Source: a virus
Direction: 5' to 3' (one strand)
DNA: 29,383 bases
Virus record (IMG/VR): IMGVR_UViG_3300043357_000059
Coordinates: 1-29,383 of that record
In this document: positions 12,627 to 20,401 of the stretch, one piece after another
Layout of the letters: each line of letters starts with the position of its first letter
Numbering within the stretch: position 1 is the first letter of the stretch
Position numbers and translations under genes: made by a program
The notes under the pieces: model-generated
Seen by the model: only the letters and a program-made list of their open reading frames with translations
Told to the model about the DNA's origin: nothing
The model's database searches: none

Positions 12627-12935
12627 ATGTGGCTCATGCAGATTGCGGTCGATCAGATACAGCCCGGCACGGCGGGCAAGGTGCGGCACATGTCCGACAT
12701 CGTCGGCGGCAAGGTCACACTGCTCTGGCTGAAGTCATTCGACGCCAATGCCCTCGGAGGCCGTGGCAGCATCACAATGACGGACCTGCGCGAGGACGCA
12801 ATGCAGTTCGACAGTCTTGAGGCGGTGTTCAAGTGCTGGAAAACCCAGAGCACCGTCGTGCCGTTGCGGGATGACGGGAGGCCCAATCGCCCGCTCACCG
12901 CGTATTCGATCCAGCCCATTGAGTGGCGGCCATGA
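12627..12935 (+). CDS. Small hypothetical protein
   Basis: 102 residues starting MWLMQIAVDQIQPGTAGKVR. It looks like a mostly beta domain with one helix (SLEAVFKCWKTQ). A good ribosome binding site, GGGAG, lies seven bases upstream of the ATG at 12627; in-frame extension further upstream runs inside the previous gene. No family recognised. ATGA overlap with the next gene. Confidence 0.65.
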   Translation: MWLMQIAVDQIQPGTAGKVRHMSDIVGGKVTLLWLKSFDANALGGRGSITMTDLREDAMQFDSLEAVFKCWKTQSTVVPLRDDGRPNRPLTAYSIQPIEWRP

Positions 12936-13204
12936 CTGAGCTGATCGCGAGCGAGCGGACCCCAGGCCAGCGGATCACGGAACTGCATTGCTGGATCGCG
13001 ACCTATGCGGACGGCACCGAGGGGATTATTGCCGGTGGTCTCCCAGGGCTTGGGATGACACCGCTTGTCACCTCGCGCCGGCACGCTGCGGAGCAATTAG
13101 AGGTGGTCGCACACAATGCAATGCGACTATCGCGGGCCACGCCGCACCGTGTCACCAGCGTCCGGCTAGTCACGTTCACCACGACCGAAGGCACCCGGCA
13201 GTGA
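12932..13204 (+). CDS. Small hypothetical protein, last of the plus-strand block
   Basis: 90 residues: MTELIASERTPGQRITELHC, then beta strands and a helix (RRHAAEQLEVVAHNAMRLSR), ending in beta strand (VTSVRLVTFTTTEG). No family recognised. It converges with the tail fibre gene, with 18 bases between the stops and no clear terminator in that gap. Confidence 0.65.
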   Translation: MTELIASERTPGQRITELHCWIATYADGTEGIIAGGLPGLGMTPLVTSRRHAAEQLEVVAHNAMRLSRATPHRVTSVRLVTFTTTEGTRQ

Positions 13205-13222
13205 CATGCCGGGGCGATGTGA

Positions 13223-14740
13223 TCAGGAGTAGATGCCGCCCGGCGCGACGGTGCCGACCGCGTTACCCGGCAGGTAGTTGATGGCAGCGCCCGTGTTGGT
13301 AATCGAACCGGTGGCGTCCACCTGATAGCGCTTGCCGGTGATGCCAGTCTTGACGTTCCACGGGTAGCTTTGGCCGGTATCGGGCGCGAGGATTTTGCCG
13401 CCGGTCTCGGCGAACGCGAACGCGCTGGGCGTTCCTTGGTTGGAGGCAATGACGACGCCAACGGGCGCGGGGCTATAATTGACCATCCCGAGCGACAAAT
13501 CGATCGTGCCAGCATTCCGTGCGTGCCAGTGCGACATTGATCCCGCCCCGCTTGCAGTAAAGCTAATGGTCGAAACGCCGCCGGCCTGTGTGCCGAATAC
13601 GATCGATCCGCCATCGGCGAGGGTGTGCGCATATTGGCACGGGCCAAAATTAAGAGTTTGACCGGTTGTAACGACAATCTGGCTGCCCGCGCCTTGCGCC
13701 CAAAGCCCAACCGATGGGCCATTATTCGTCGGTCCCGCATTGGTCGATGACAAGCTAAGGCCGTTGCCCGCCGTGGTCGTGCCCAAGGTCAGCATGGCGC
13801 CGCCGGTCACGCCGACAGCGGCCCCCGTCACCGCCGTTATGACTGCGAAGTTTGGTGGATTAGCGCTCCCGTTGCTCACCAGAATGAGCTGGCTCGGCGA
13901 GGTTTGTCCGTATAGCCGGCTGTCACAGATCAGCCCCTGCGCGGCCGGGAAGGCCGTGCCATTGGGATTGTCATACGTTGTCAAAGAGATCGTAACGGTA
14001 AAGCCGTTTAGGTCCATCCGGCGAATTTTCGCCCAGGCCCCAGGTAACGTTGCTAATTGAGTGGTCGGGCTTAGGCCGTCGTGGGTGTCGTTGCCGCCGT
14101 AGCTGTTGCCGCAGGCGTTCACATAGATCGTCGTATTCTGATTAAGCACCGATGTCGGCGGATCGGTCGGCAGGTTGCCGCCACTCGGACCGCCGCCCGC
14201 GATGCCAGAGCCGTAGGTGATCCCCATTGGAAAATCCACGGCCCCGGTATTCCGGCTGCAACGCATCACCACATCGATCACGTTGCCGCTGTCATCGCAG
14301 CGCGTCAGCGTCCAATCCGATCCGGTGTTGCCGCCATTCTCGGCGGAGTTGTCGGCCAGCGCGGTGATCCAGCGGTTTGCCGTTCCGGTCTGCGAGGTCA
14401 GCGCGCGCGCGGTGCCGGCCGCTGCCCTGCTGAAGATCGTGCCACCCATGACGCCGCCGGCCAGCGGTAGATATGGGCCGCCTGTCGCCAGTCCGACCTC
14501 GCGGTTGATGATGGTGATGATCGAGTTAACAAGCTGCGCGTCATTCTGTTTGTCGGGCGTCAGGCCCGCATTAACCACGACGTTGATCAGCTCAGACTGG
14601 ATCGTGTTCGCCCAGTCATAATCAACGACGGTGGCCAGGAGCGAGGTCGCTTCATCGCCCGGCTGGAACCATCCAGGTGTGCCGACTGGTTGTGTGGGCG
14701 GCTTGGTGGTGGCGACCCAGGGGTTGTCAATCTGATGCAT
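13223..14740 (-). CDS. Tail fibre protein (distal end of the tail operon)
   Basis: A 505-residue protein. The N-terminal 90 residues (ATTKPPTQPVGTPGWFQPGD; SELINVVVNAGLTPDKQNDA; QLVNSIITIINREV) are the virion-attachment region of many alphaproteobacterial tail fibres. The rest is rich in G, T, S, N and V with short periodic stretches, as in trimeric beta-helical fibres. As the last gene of the tail operon, following the gp48 homologue, it occupies the Mu fibre position and probably recognises the host surface. The start at 14740 is backed by GGGGAGG upstream; an in-frame extension to 14827 has no such support. Overlaps the small gene before it by 14 bases. No chaperone or S74 autoprotease domain is seen. 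Confidence 0.8.
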   Translation of the reverse strand: MHQIDNPWVATTKPPTQPVGTPGWFQPGDEATSLLATVVDYDWANTIQSELINVVVNAGLTPDKQNDAQLVNSIITIINREVGLATGGPYLPLAGGVMGGTIFSRAAAGTARALTSQTGTANRWITALADNSAENGGNTGSDWTLTRCDDSGNVIDVVMRCSRNTGAVDFPMGITYGSGIAGGGPSGGNLPTDPPTSVLNQNTTIYVNACGNSYGGNDTHDGLSPTTQLATLPGAWAKIRRMDLNGFTVTISLTTYDNPNGTAFPAAQGLICDSRLYGQTSPSQLILVSNGSANPPNFAVITAVTGAAVGVTGGAMLTLGTTTAGNGLSLSSTNAGPTNNGPSVGLWAQGAGSQIVVTTGQTLNFGPCQYAHTLADGGSIVFGTQAGGVSTISFTASGAGSMSHWHARNAGTIDLSLGMVNYSPAPVGVVIASNQGTPSAFAFAETGGKILAPDTGQSYPWNVKTGITGKRYQVDATGSITNTGAAINYLPGNAVGTVAPGGIYS

Positions 14741-14888
14741 GTGTTGCCTCCCCGTCTTGCAGCCGCGCCTGCTCGCCGATCTTCTGCACCACGGGGGCGC
14801 CGGGCCGATATGCCAACAGGGCAGCAATCACCACGTTCCACTCGGCCGCCGTCAGCGTAACCGATACCGCTTCGGGTCCGTCAAACAT
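14727..14888 (-). CDS. Small tail-fibre-associated protein (WN-type), copy 1
   Basis: 53 residues: VSVTLTAAEWNVVIAALLAY, then PGAPVVQKIGEQARLQDG. The L-T-x-x-x-W-N-x-V-x-x-A-L helix, a proline-containing turn and a second helix ending near Q-x-R-L-Q are shared with the gene at 25721-25963, its paralogue in this genome. Such small proteins occur beside phage tail genes; role unknown. The start at 14888 is the last ATG before the conserved segment and overlaps the gp48 homologue by eight bases. Confidence 0.65.
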   Translation of the reverse strand: MFDGPEAVSVTLTAAEWNVVIAALLAYRPGAPVVQKIGEQARLQDGEATHASD

Positions 14889-15498
14889 GTTTCCCGTCCT
14901 CATAGACATAGCTGAAAATGACCGTCGTATGCGCTGGCTTATAGGCGTTGAATACGCATTGCAGGATCGATGCGACATCGCTCAGCGTCACCAGACGCTC
15001 GCCCACACGACTTCCTCCGGTGCGGAAGTAATTGACCACCTCGCCCGATAGCGTGACCTGCCAGACATAGGCCCAGCCGGTGTTGAACAGCCGCTGACCG
15101 ACGCGATTGCGGCCGGCATAGAACGGCGAGAACTGCGTGATCGTAATAGCCACGCCCATCGCTGCGGCGAGCGCGATAAAATACGCCATCGAGGCGCCAC
15201 CGCGCGCGGAGAACTTTGCACAGACTGCCGCCTGTCGCGCGGCGAGTGAGTCAATCGGACCGGTGCACGGATCAGGCAGGCCGAGCGAGGCTTCCCATTC
15301 CGGCAATAGCTCCATAGTCGAGCAGGGGAACGCATCGACCAGGAGCTGTTGCGCGCGCTGGTCGAGACGCGCGGGCGTCGGCATCAGCGTCAATAGGTGC
15401 TGCGCCTGCAACGTGCCAAGGCCGCGATGCCAGACGCGGCCGCGCGGCAACAACCGCTGAAACTGGATCAGGTAGTCGAGCGCGGTGCGGAGGATCAT
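14881..15498 (-). CDS. Mu gp48-like baseplate protein (DUF2313/YmfQ family)
   Basis: 205 residues, the usual size. It begins with a LIQFQRLLPRGRVW segment and continues with STMELLPEWEASLGLPDPCT and RQAAVCAKFSARGGASMAYF, the hallmark blocks of the YmfQ/DUF2313 family. These proteins sit between baseplate J and the fibre in Mu-like tails and help link the baseplate to fibres. Start at 15498 overlaps the baseplate J stop as ATGA. Confidence 0.88.
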   Translation of the reverse strand: MILRTALDYLIQFQRLLPRGRVWHRGLGTLQAQHLLTLMPTPARLDQRAQQLLVDAFPCSTMELLPEWEASLGLPDPCTGPIDSLAARQAAVCAKFSARGGASMAYFIALAAAMGVAITITQFSPFYAGRNRVGQRLFNTGWAYVWQVTLSGEVVNYFRTGGSRVGERLVTLSDVASILQCVFNAYKPAHTTVIFSYVYEDGKHV

Positions 15499-16607
15499 AG
15501 CGAGGTGAATTGCCCCAGGATCGGCAGTTGACCGGCAGCGGCAACGATCGGCGCGGCCGGCGCGATCACTTCAAAATGCTGCACCCCCGGCGTCAGCAGT
15601 ACTGCCTGATAGACATCGGACGGATAGATGGTGCCGGCGACCTCGGCGGTGTGCAGGAACATATCCTCCAGCGATGCCACAACGGCGTCGCGTTGTTCGA
15701 TCGTATTCGGCGACAAATCCTTCAGTGTAACGGCCACCTGCAGAAGCACGGGCGTGACGACATAGACCAGCGCGGTCACCGGCTGCACCGGCCAGATCGC
15801 GTCGGCGACCGCGAGCTGATCGCCGGTTGCGGTCACGGAGCGATACTCAAGGGACGCCACACCATCCGTGCCGATCGGCACGCCGCCGACCGCTTCGTTG
15901 ACCACATCAAACATGACGAACACCGTGATGGTCCCCGGCCCCTGCGCCTCCGCGAGTGGCCACGCCCGCGTGCAACCAGGGACGGAGGTTGCCCATAGGA
16001 CGTAATCGCTCCCGCTGCCGCCGTGCGGCGGGGCGGCGTATTCCTGCAACATGCGCGTGCGTAGCGCGGCCTCGGTTTCCTGGTCGGTGCCGCCGCGCGT
16101 CAAGCCCACGGTCACGCCGCCCGCGTTGATGCCAGGGGGCGGCGTATCAAGTGAGATCGGCGTGCCGTCATCGCAGTTGGTAACCGCGCCCGTGATCGAG
16201 GCGACGAATGGCACCAGGGCAACGCCGGTCGCGTCCGATCCGGCATCGGCGGTCGAGACGTAGGGCGTGCCGTCCTGGCGCCGCATGGTGGCGCCGATCG
16301 GTATGGCGATGTTGGGCGAGCCGTTGAATTGCGCGACGCCTGACGCGGCGGTGGCGTCGAGCTGATAGACATCGATCAGCGCGGCCCATGCGTGCAGATA
16401 TTCGTCGGTTGCGGTGAACGGCACCGCTTGTCGGCTCACCCAATCAATGAACCCGTAGAGCGAATAGGTCAGCCCGGCGATGCACCACGCGAGAACGCGC
16501 AGCACCGAATTGCGCAACAGGCCGTCGAGCCCAGGCACACCGGAAGTCGTTATGTCCTGGATTGCGGTGTTGCGGAGCGCGGTCAAGGTCGGGCGGGCAA
16601 AGGGCAT
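15495..16607 (-). CDS. Baseplate J-like protein (Mu gp47 homologue)
   Basis: 370 residues, matching the family length. The N-terminus has FARPTLTALRNTAIQDITTS and GLDGLLRNSVLRVLAW, followed by the YSLYGFIDWVSRQAVPFTAT block and a central GLTRGGTDQETEAALRTRML segment, all typical of baseplate J/gp47 proteins, which form the wedge of contractile-tail baseplates. Its stop overlaps the gp48 homologue as ATGA, and it begins directly after the gp46 stop. Confidence 0.93.
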   Translation of the reverse strand: MPFARPTLTALRNTAIQDITTSGVPGLDGLLRNSVLRVLAWCIAGLTYSLYGFIDWVSRQAVPFTATDEYLHAWAALIDVYQLDATAASGVAQFNGSPNIAIPIGATMRRQDGTPYVSTADAGSDATGVALVPFVASITGAVTNCDDGTPISLDTPPPGINAGGVTVGLTRGGTDQETEAALRTRMLQEYAAPPHGGSGSDYVLWATSVPGCTRAWPLAEAQGPGTITVFVMFDVVNEAVGGVPIGTDGVASLEYRSVTATGDQLAVADAIWPVQPVTALVYVVTPVLLQVAVTLKDLSPNTIEQRDAVVASLEDMFLHTAEVAGTIYPSDVYQAVLLTPGVQHFEVIAPAAPIVAAAGQLPILGQFTSL

Positions 16608-17291
16608 TTATCGGGTCATCCGTAGTTGCCGCATCGGAACCGGAGGCACGAACACGGGTGACGGCAACGTTGCAAGCCCCTGCCACGCCCAGCCGAAGGT
16701 GAAGCGCGTCAGACTGCCGTCCGGCTTGATGATGGCGAGCGCGATCCCGAGCATGGTCGAGCCGGCGCCGCCCAGCCACATGGTGTTGCAATCAACCTGC
16801 GCGGCGACGCCATCGGTAATCAGACATTGCAACGCGTCGAGCGCATAGGTGCGCGCCAGCCCCAGCGTGTCGCGGGTTTTCTTGGCGCGCGCGAGTTGCC
16901 AGAGGTTCGAGCCAAGCGGCTGGTCGTTGTAAGGATCGGCCCACCAGCCCCGGCGATCGGTCGTGCCATCGGTCGGCATGTAGTCCGGTGTCGCCAGCTT
17001 GTCGGTGAACAGCGAGACAAGGCACGCGGTCTCCAGGTCTTGCCCGGTTTGCAGGTCACCATCCGCAAGCTGCCAGTCCCCGATGGCGTTGTTATTGTCC
17101 CACAGCAGTAGGATATCGCCGGACAGGTTCGCGTCCGCCAGCGTGGGCAGCAACGTGGCGGACGGGTCCCATATCGTGCCACCCGCGTCCCATTGCGTTG
17201 CGAGGCTGTCCCACGTCGTAGAAGTAGCGACGAACGAATGGCTGCCGGTGTAGATCGGCAGGCCGAGTTCGTCCTCAATCCAGCCGGTCAT
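16608..17291 (-). CDS. Mu gp46-like baseplate protein (GP46 family)
   Basis: 227 residues. The segment ACLVSLFTDKLATPDYMPTD, GTTDRRGWWADPYNDQPLGS, NLWQLARAKKTRDTLGLART is the conserved heart of the GP46 family, corresponding to the P2 gpW/T4 gp25-like wedge part. The N-terminal stretch with repeated WDxxATxWDxGGTIWDPSAT is less usual. The start at 17291 overlaps the gp45 stop as TGATG; an in-frame extension to 17456 runs within gp45. Confidence 0.88.
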   Translation of the reverse strand: MTGWIEDELGLPIYTGSHSFVATSTTWDSLATQWDAGGTIWDPSATLLPTLADANLSGDILLLWDNNNAIGDWQLADGDLQTGQDLETACLVSLFTDKLATPDYMPTDGTTDRRGWWADPYNDQPLGSNLWQLARAKKTRDTLGLARTYALDALQCLITDGVAAQVDCNTMWLGGAGSTMLGIALAIIKPDGSLTRFTFGWAWQGLATLPSPVFVPPVPMRQLRMTR

Positions 17292-17827
17292 CAGGTGCCC
17301 GGCGTCGGCGCACGGGTCGGTTGCTCGCTGTCGCCATGCGAGTCGGCCCCTTGCTGATGAGTGTGCTGGCCGAGCGTCACAGAACCGCCTGTGCCATAGC
17401 CACGCACAACCTCCCCTTTGACGTGCAGATCGCCCGTCATCTCGACCAGCGGGCAATCGATGTGCACCTTTGTGCCGCAGGTTATCGCCACGATCTTGCC
17501 GCGCGAGAGCACAACCTTGTCGCCCTCGTCGGTGTAGAGCGCGACCTCGCCCGACTTCAGATTGCGCAGGCGGAATTGCTGATTGCCGGTCGCGATGATG
17601 GTTCCGTTGCTGCGGTCGCCGCTGGTGAATAGCGCCGTCGCGTCGGACCCCGGCATGGCGTGCGAGGCGAGGCCATAGATTTGCAGTACCGGCATGTTGT
17701 CGATCGTCTCGGGCGGAAAGCCGCGTATCTGGGCGCGGTGCACCGGGCCGGTATCGTCGGTCGCGGTAATCTTGACCGTGGCGACCATGTTCATCACGCG
17801 ACGATACAGGCGATCGGCCGCGCTCAT
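17291..17827 (-). CDS. Baseplate spike protein (Mu gp45/P2 gpV-like)
   Basis: 178 residues. An OB-like N-terminal region (VATVKITATDDTGPVHRAQI, GFPPETIDNMPVLQIYGLAS) is followed by DEGDKVVLSRGKIVAITCGT and repeated beta turns of the needle. LGQHTHQQG near the end gives an H155-x-H157 pair, as used by P2 gpV-type spikes to hold an iron ion at the tip. It forms the membrane-piercing tip of the contractile tail. ATGA overlap with the gp44 homologue upstream. Confidence 0.9.
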   Translation of the reverse strand: MSAADRLYRRVMNMVATVKITATDDTGPVHRAQIRGFPPETIDNMPVLQIYGLASHAMPGSDATALFTSGDRSNGTIIATGNQQFRLRNLKSGEVALYTDEGDKVVLSRGKIVAITCGTKVHIDCPLVEMTGDLHVKGEVVRGYGTGGSVTLGQHTHQQGADSHGDSEQPTRAPTPGT

Positions 17828-19032
17828 GTCTGCACCGTGGAAGCCGGCGGATTGAACGCCGTTGGTGCGGCGTCAGGTTTGGTCGGGTTGTTCGCGTTCA
17901 GCCCTTCATTCGTTATGAAATAATTCGGCGAAGTCGGCTCGACGCTGAACGCCTCTTTCGGCCACAGCCCAAGGTGCGCGTGCTGGCCGTGTTCATCGCG
18001 CGTATAAGTGACGGTGCCGATTAGCCATGACTTGTTCGGGTCCACCTTGAGTTGCGGCGCGTTGACCGGAGCTAGCATGTTCGGCGCCCAGAGCTTGCCG
18101 GCGGCATCGCGCCATGAGTCGCATGTGACGCTGAAGGCGAACGACTGGCCCCAGCGGCGGTTCTTCTCCCAGATCGCGCGCTGACCGGCGATCGGCTGGC
18201 CGTTGATGGTTTGCTCACTGACGATGTAGAGCTTGCGGAAGCGCGGAACTTCATCATCACGCACGATCTGGCCAACCAACGGCGCATTCACCCCGGCATC
18301 GGTGCCGAGCGCCATTGTTGACATCAGGTGCCCCTCATATTCCTGATAACGCTGATCCATCGACATCATGATGTCGGCGGCCTCGATGTTGTCGCCGAGC
18401 GTGAAACCCGACGCCATCGACTGCGTGCCCACCGTCGCCAGCATCACCGAACCGTCCGGCATGTCATAGGCGATCAGTTCGGAATAGCGCGTGATCCGAT
18501 CGATGATCTCCCAGACTGTCTCGCCCAGGTTGATGTTGAGTTGCGGGATGGCCCGAAACGGCCCCTCAGCGCTGGTGTTGATCGTGACGTTGTATTGTTC
18601 GGCGAGGGTCCGCGCGATCGATACCGCGTCGCCGTTCAGGATTTGCATCCCCGGCGTGCTGGGACTGCCGGCGCTGGTGTTCCGCACCAGGGCGGAGCAA
18701 TCGACCAGATCACAACTCTTGCTGCGGCCCTCGATCCGGACGGTATGGTTGCCGGCGCTGACCGACGACGCGTAGCGATCGACGTAGCCGGTCAGCACGA
18801 GGTCGGAGCCAATCTGGACGATGCATGGCTGGCCGGCTTGCAGCGCAACATCGGGGGCGTTCGGATAGCGCTCCGTTGTCTCGATCTGGAATGACGCCGG
18901 GATGGCGGCAAGCGGACGGGTTACCGCGACGCGCTGCCAACCGGTCAACGACTGTTTGCCGACGATCAGGGTGAGCTGATCGGTTGCCCCCGGCGGCGGG
19001 CCGCGCGTGACGACGCCGTGCGCTTCGCTCAT
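17824..19032 (-). CDS. Baseplate hub protein (Mu gp44/P2 gpD-like)
   Basis: 402 residues. It begins DQLTLIVGKQSLTGWQRVAV, then IEGRSKSCDLVDCSALV and VNAPQLKVDPNKSWLIGTVT, typical of phage tail hub proteins of the gp44/gpD/T4 gp27 group, which connect the spike with the tail tube. The start at 19032 overlaps the preceding gene as ATGA; the in-frame extension to 19185 lies in that gene. The C-terminal tail is rich in N, T and P. Position between the circularisation protein and spike is exactly as in Mu. Confidence 0.88.
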   Translation of the reverse strand: MSEAHGVVTRGPPPGATDQLTLIVGKQSLTGWQRVAVTRPLAAIPASFQIETTERYPNAPDVALQAGQPCIVQIGSDLVLTGYVDRYASSVSAGNHTVRIEGRSKSCDLVDCSALVRNTSAGSPSTPGMQILNGDAVSIARTLAEQYNVTINTSAEGPFRAIPQLNINLGETVWEIIDRITRYSELIAYDMPDGSVMLATVGTQSMASGFTLGDNIEAADIMMSMDQRYQEYEGHLMSTMALGTDAGVNAPLVGQIVRDDEVPRFRKLYIVSEQTINGQPIAGQRAIWEKNRRWGQSFAFSVTCDSWRDAAGKLWAPNMLAPVNAPQLKVDPNKSWLIGTVTYTRDEHGQHAHLGLWPKEAFSVEPTSPNYFITNEGLNANNPTKPDAAPTAFNPPASTVQT

Positions 19033-19595
19033 GCGTTCAGCGCCGGGAAGCTCAGTGGCATGAACAGCGGATGCCGCACGTCGGCGGACGCGACCAGTCC
19101 CGGCTCGCGCGGCGTGTCCTGGTAGAGCGTCCAGGCTTCGGCCAGCGACGGCATCGAGGCGCGGGTGTCTATGTTGACCAGCCACGCCAGGGAGGCGCCC
19201 CGCACGCCGAGGTCGAGGGCGACGGCGGCGCGGAGCGTCCGCAACGCCTCATAGGTCGCGTCCCGGCCATCGTCAGCGGCACGGGTCGCTTCAGCGTCGA
19301 GCGCGCCGCATACGGCGACGCGGACCGCCTGGGCGTCTTGGTAGCTGATCGGCTGATACGCCGCCGTAGCCCCCGCCAAGGCGCCGCAAGCGGCACACCG
19401 TAGGTTGCTGGCCACGGCGTCCTGCGCGCCCTCCATCTTGGCGGTCACCGGACCATGCCCCGCGAGCGGCGGCGGTATCCAGCCGGCGAGCGGAAGCAAC
19501 AGCCGGATCGCGTCGGCGGGATCGGTCGCGGCGGCGGCGAGCGCGGTGGCGAGCTGCACCGCGGCGGCGGCGAAGGAGTCGGAATGCGCGCTCAC
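19029..19595 (-). CDS. C-terminal part of the split tail/DNA circularisation protein
   Basis: 188 residues. The end of the protein (LAEAWTLYQDTPREPGLVAS, then ADVRHPLFMPLSFPALNA) matches the C-terminal end of Mu gp43-type circularisation proteins, where a Y-x-D-x-x-R...HP-x-F-x-P pattern is conserved. The start, an ATG at 19595, overlaps the N-terminal gene's stop as ATGA, so the pair is translationally coupled rather than fused. The N-terminal 35 residues are Ala-rich (AAAAVQLATALAAAATDPAD) and probably helical. Confidence 0.75.
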   Translation of the reverse strand: MSAHSDSFAAAAVQLATALAAAATDPADAIRLLLPLAGWIPPPLAGHGPVTAKMEGAQDAVASNLRCAACGALAGATAAYQPISYQDAQAVRVAVCGALDAEATRAADDGRDATYEALRTLRAAVALDLGVRGASLAWLVNIDTRASMPSLAEAWTLYQDTPREPGLVASADVRHPLFMPLSFPALNA

Positions 19596-20401
19596 AGGAA
19601 GCTCGCGGCGGTGTTGACCAGATCGGACGCCGCATAGACCGCCGTCCGCGCCGTCGTGGCGGCTGCCAGGGCCGTCTGGACGGTCGCGGCGGCCGGCTGA
19701 AGGGTTGCGCGGCTCCCGGTATCGAACCGCCCGAAGTAGCCCTGCAGGCCCCGCACGCTGTTGAATATGCGCGCGGCGTCCCCGACGGCAGTCTGCGCGA
19801 TCGCGGTAAACTGCCCGACCCCGTTGGCGACGGCGCCCGCCACGTTGCCGAGGCCTGACAGGGATCCACCCAGGTCAGAGGCCGACGCGAGGTTGAGCCC
19901 GTCGATCGCCGCGCCGACGTTTTGGAGCGTGGCCGTGAGCGAGGACGGGAATTGCACATCCCCGGCCAAAATGAAGCTGAACTGCACCTCGACGTAGCGA
20001 CCGCGCTCGCGCCGGTCGGTTGTCTGGAACTCAAGCAAGACGCACTGGATCGCGCCGAGCGTCGGATGCAGCAGGGTGCCTGGCCCGGACTGTTCGCAGG
20101 CGGTGACCATTGCGTCGCGCTGCTGATAGACATCATCGCCGACCAGATACGCCTGGATCGAGAACCGGCGCGGCAGCTTGCCGAGGTCCTCCGCCCAGGC
20201 GGTGTCGCGGTAGGGGTATTCGTGGATCGCGACGCGGCGGCCAGCGGCGGTATCACCGGCATCGAGCACGAAGCCGACGCCGCGCCATGAGCCGGGTTGC
20301 AGTTGCTGCCACCAGGAACCTTCCGACCAGGACGCGCCGGAATTGTCCGGTTGCAGGAACCCTTGCTGCCCTAGGCGGGCAACGTCCGTAAGGTCGCTCA
20401 T
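19592..20401 (-). CDS. N-terminal part of the tail/DNA circularisation protein (DNA_circ_N domain)
   Basis: 269 residues. WRGVGFVLDAGDTAAGRRVA, IHEYPYRDTAWAEDLGKLPR, RFSIQAYLVGDDVYQQRDAM and EQSGPGTLLHPTLG form the complete DNA_circ_N domain of Mu gp43 (about 490 residues in Mu). The remaining part is Ala-rich. It acts in tail/baseplate assembly in Mu-like phages. It stops at 19592, where the next gene takes over with the family's C-terminal end; see that entry. The start overlaps the tape measure stop as ATGA. Confidence 0.85.
   Translation of the reverse strand: MSDLTDVARLGQQGFLQPDNSGASWSEGSWWQQLQPGSWRGVGFVLDAGDTAAGRRVAIHEYPYRDTAWAEDLGKLPRRFSIQAYLVGDDVYQQRDAMVTACEQSGPGTLLHPTLGAIQCVLLEFQTTDRRERGRYVEVQFSFILAGDVQFPSSLTATLQNVGAAIDGLNLASASDLGGSLSGLGNVAGAVANGVGQFTAIAQTAVGDAARIFNSVRGLQGYFGRFDTGSRATLQPAAATVQTALAAATTARTAVYAASDLVNTAASFL

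Noticed and set aside
13205-13222. Bidirectional terminator between the convergent operons
   Set aside because: The 18-base gap has no inverted repeat with a T-run; if termination occurs it must use sequence within the gene ends.
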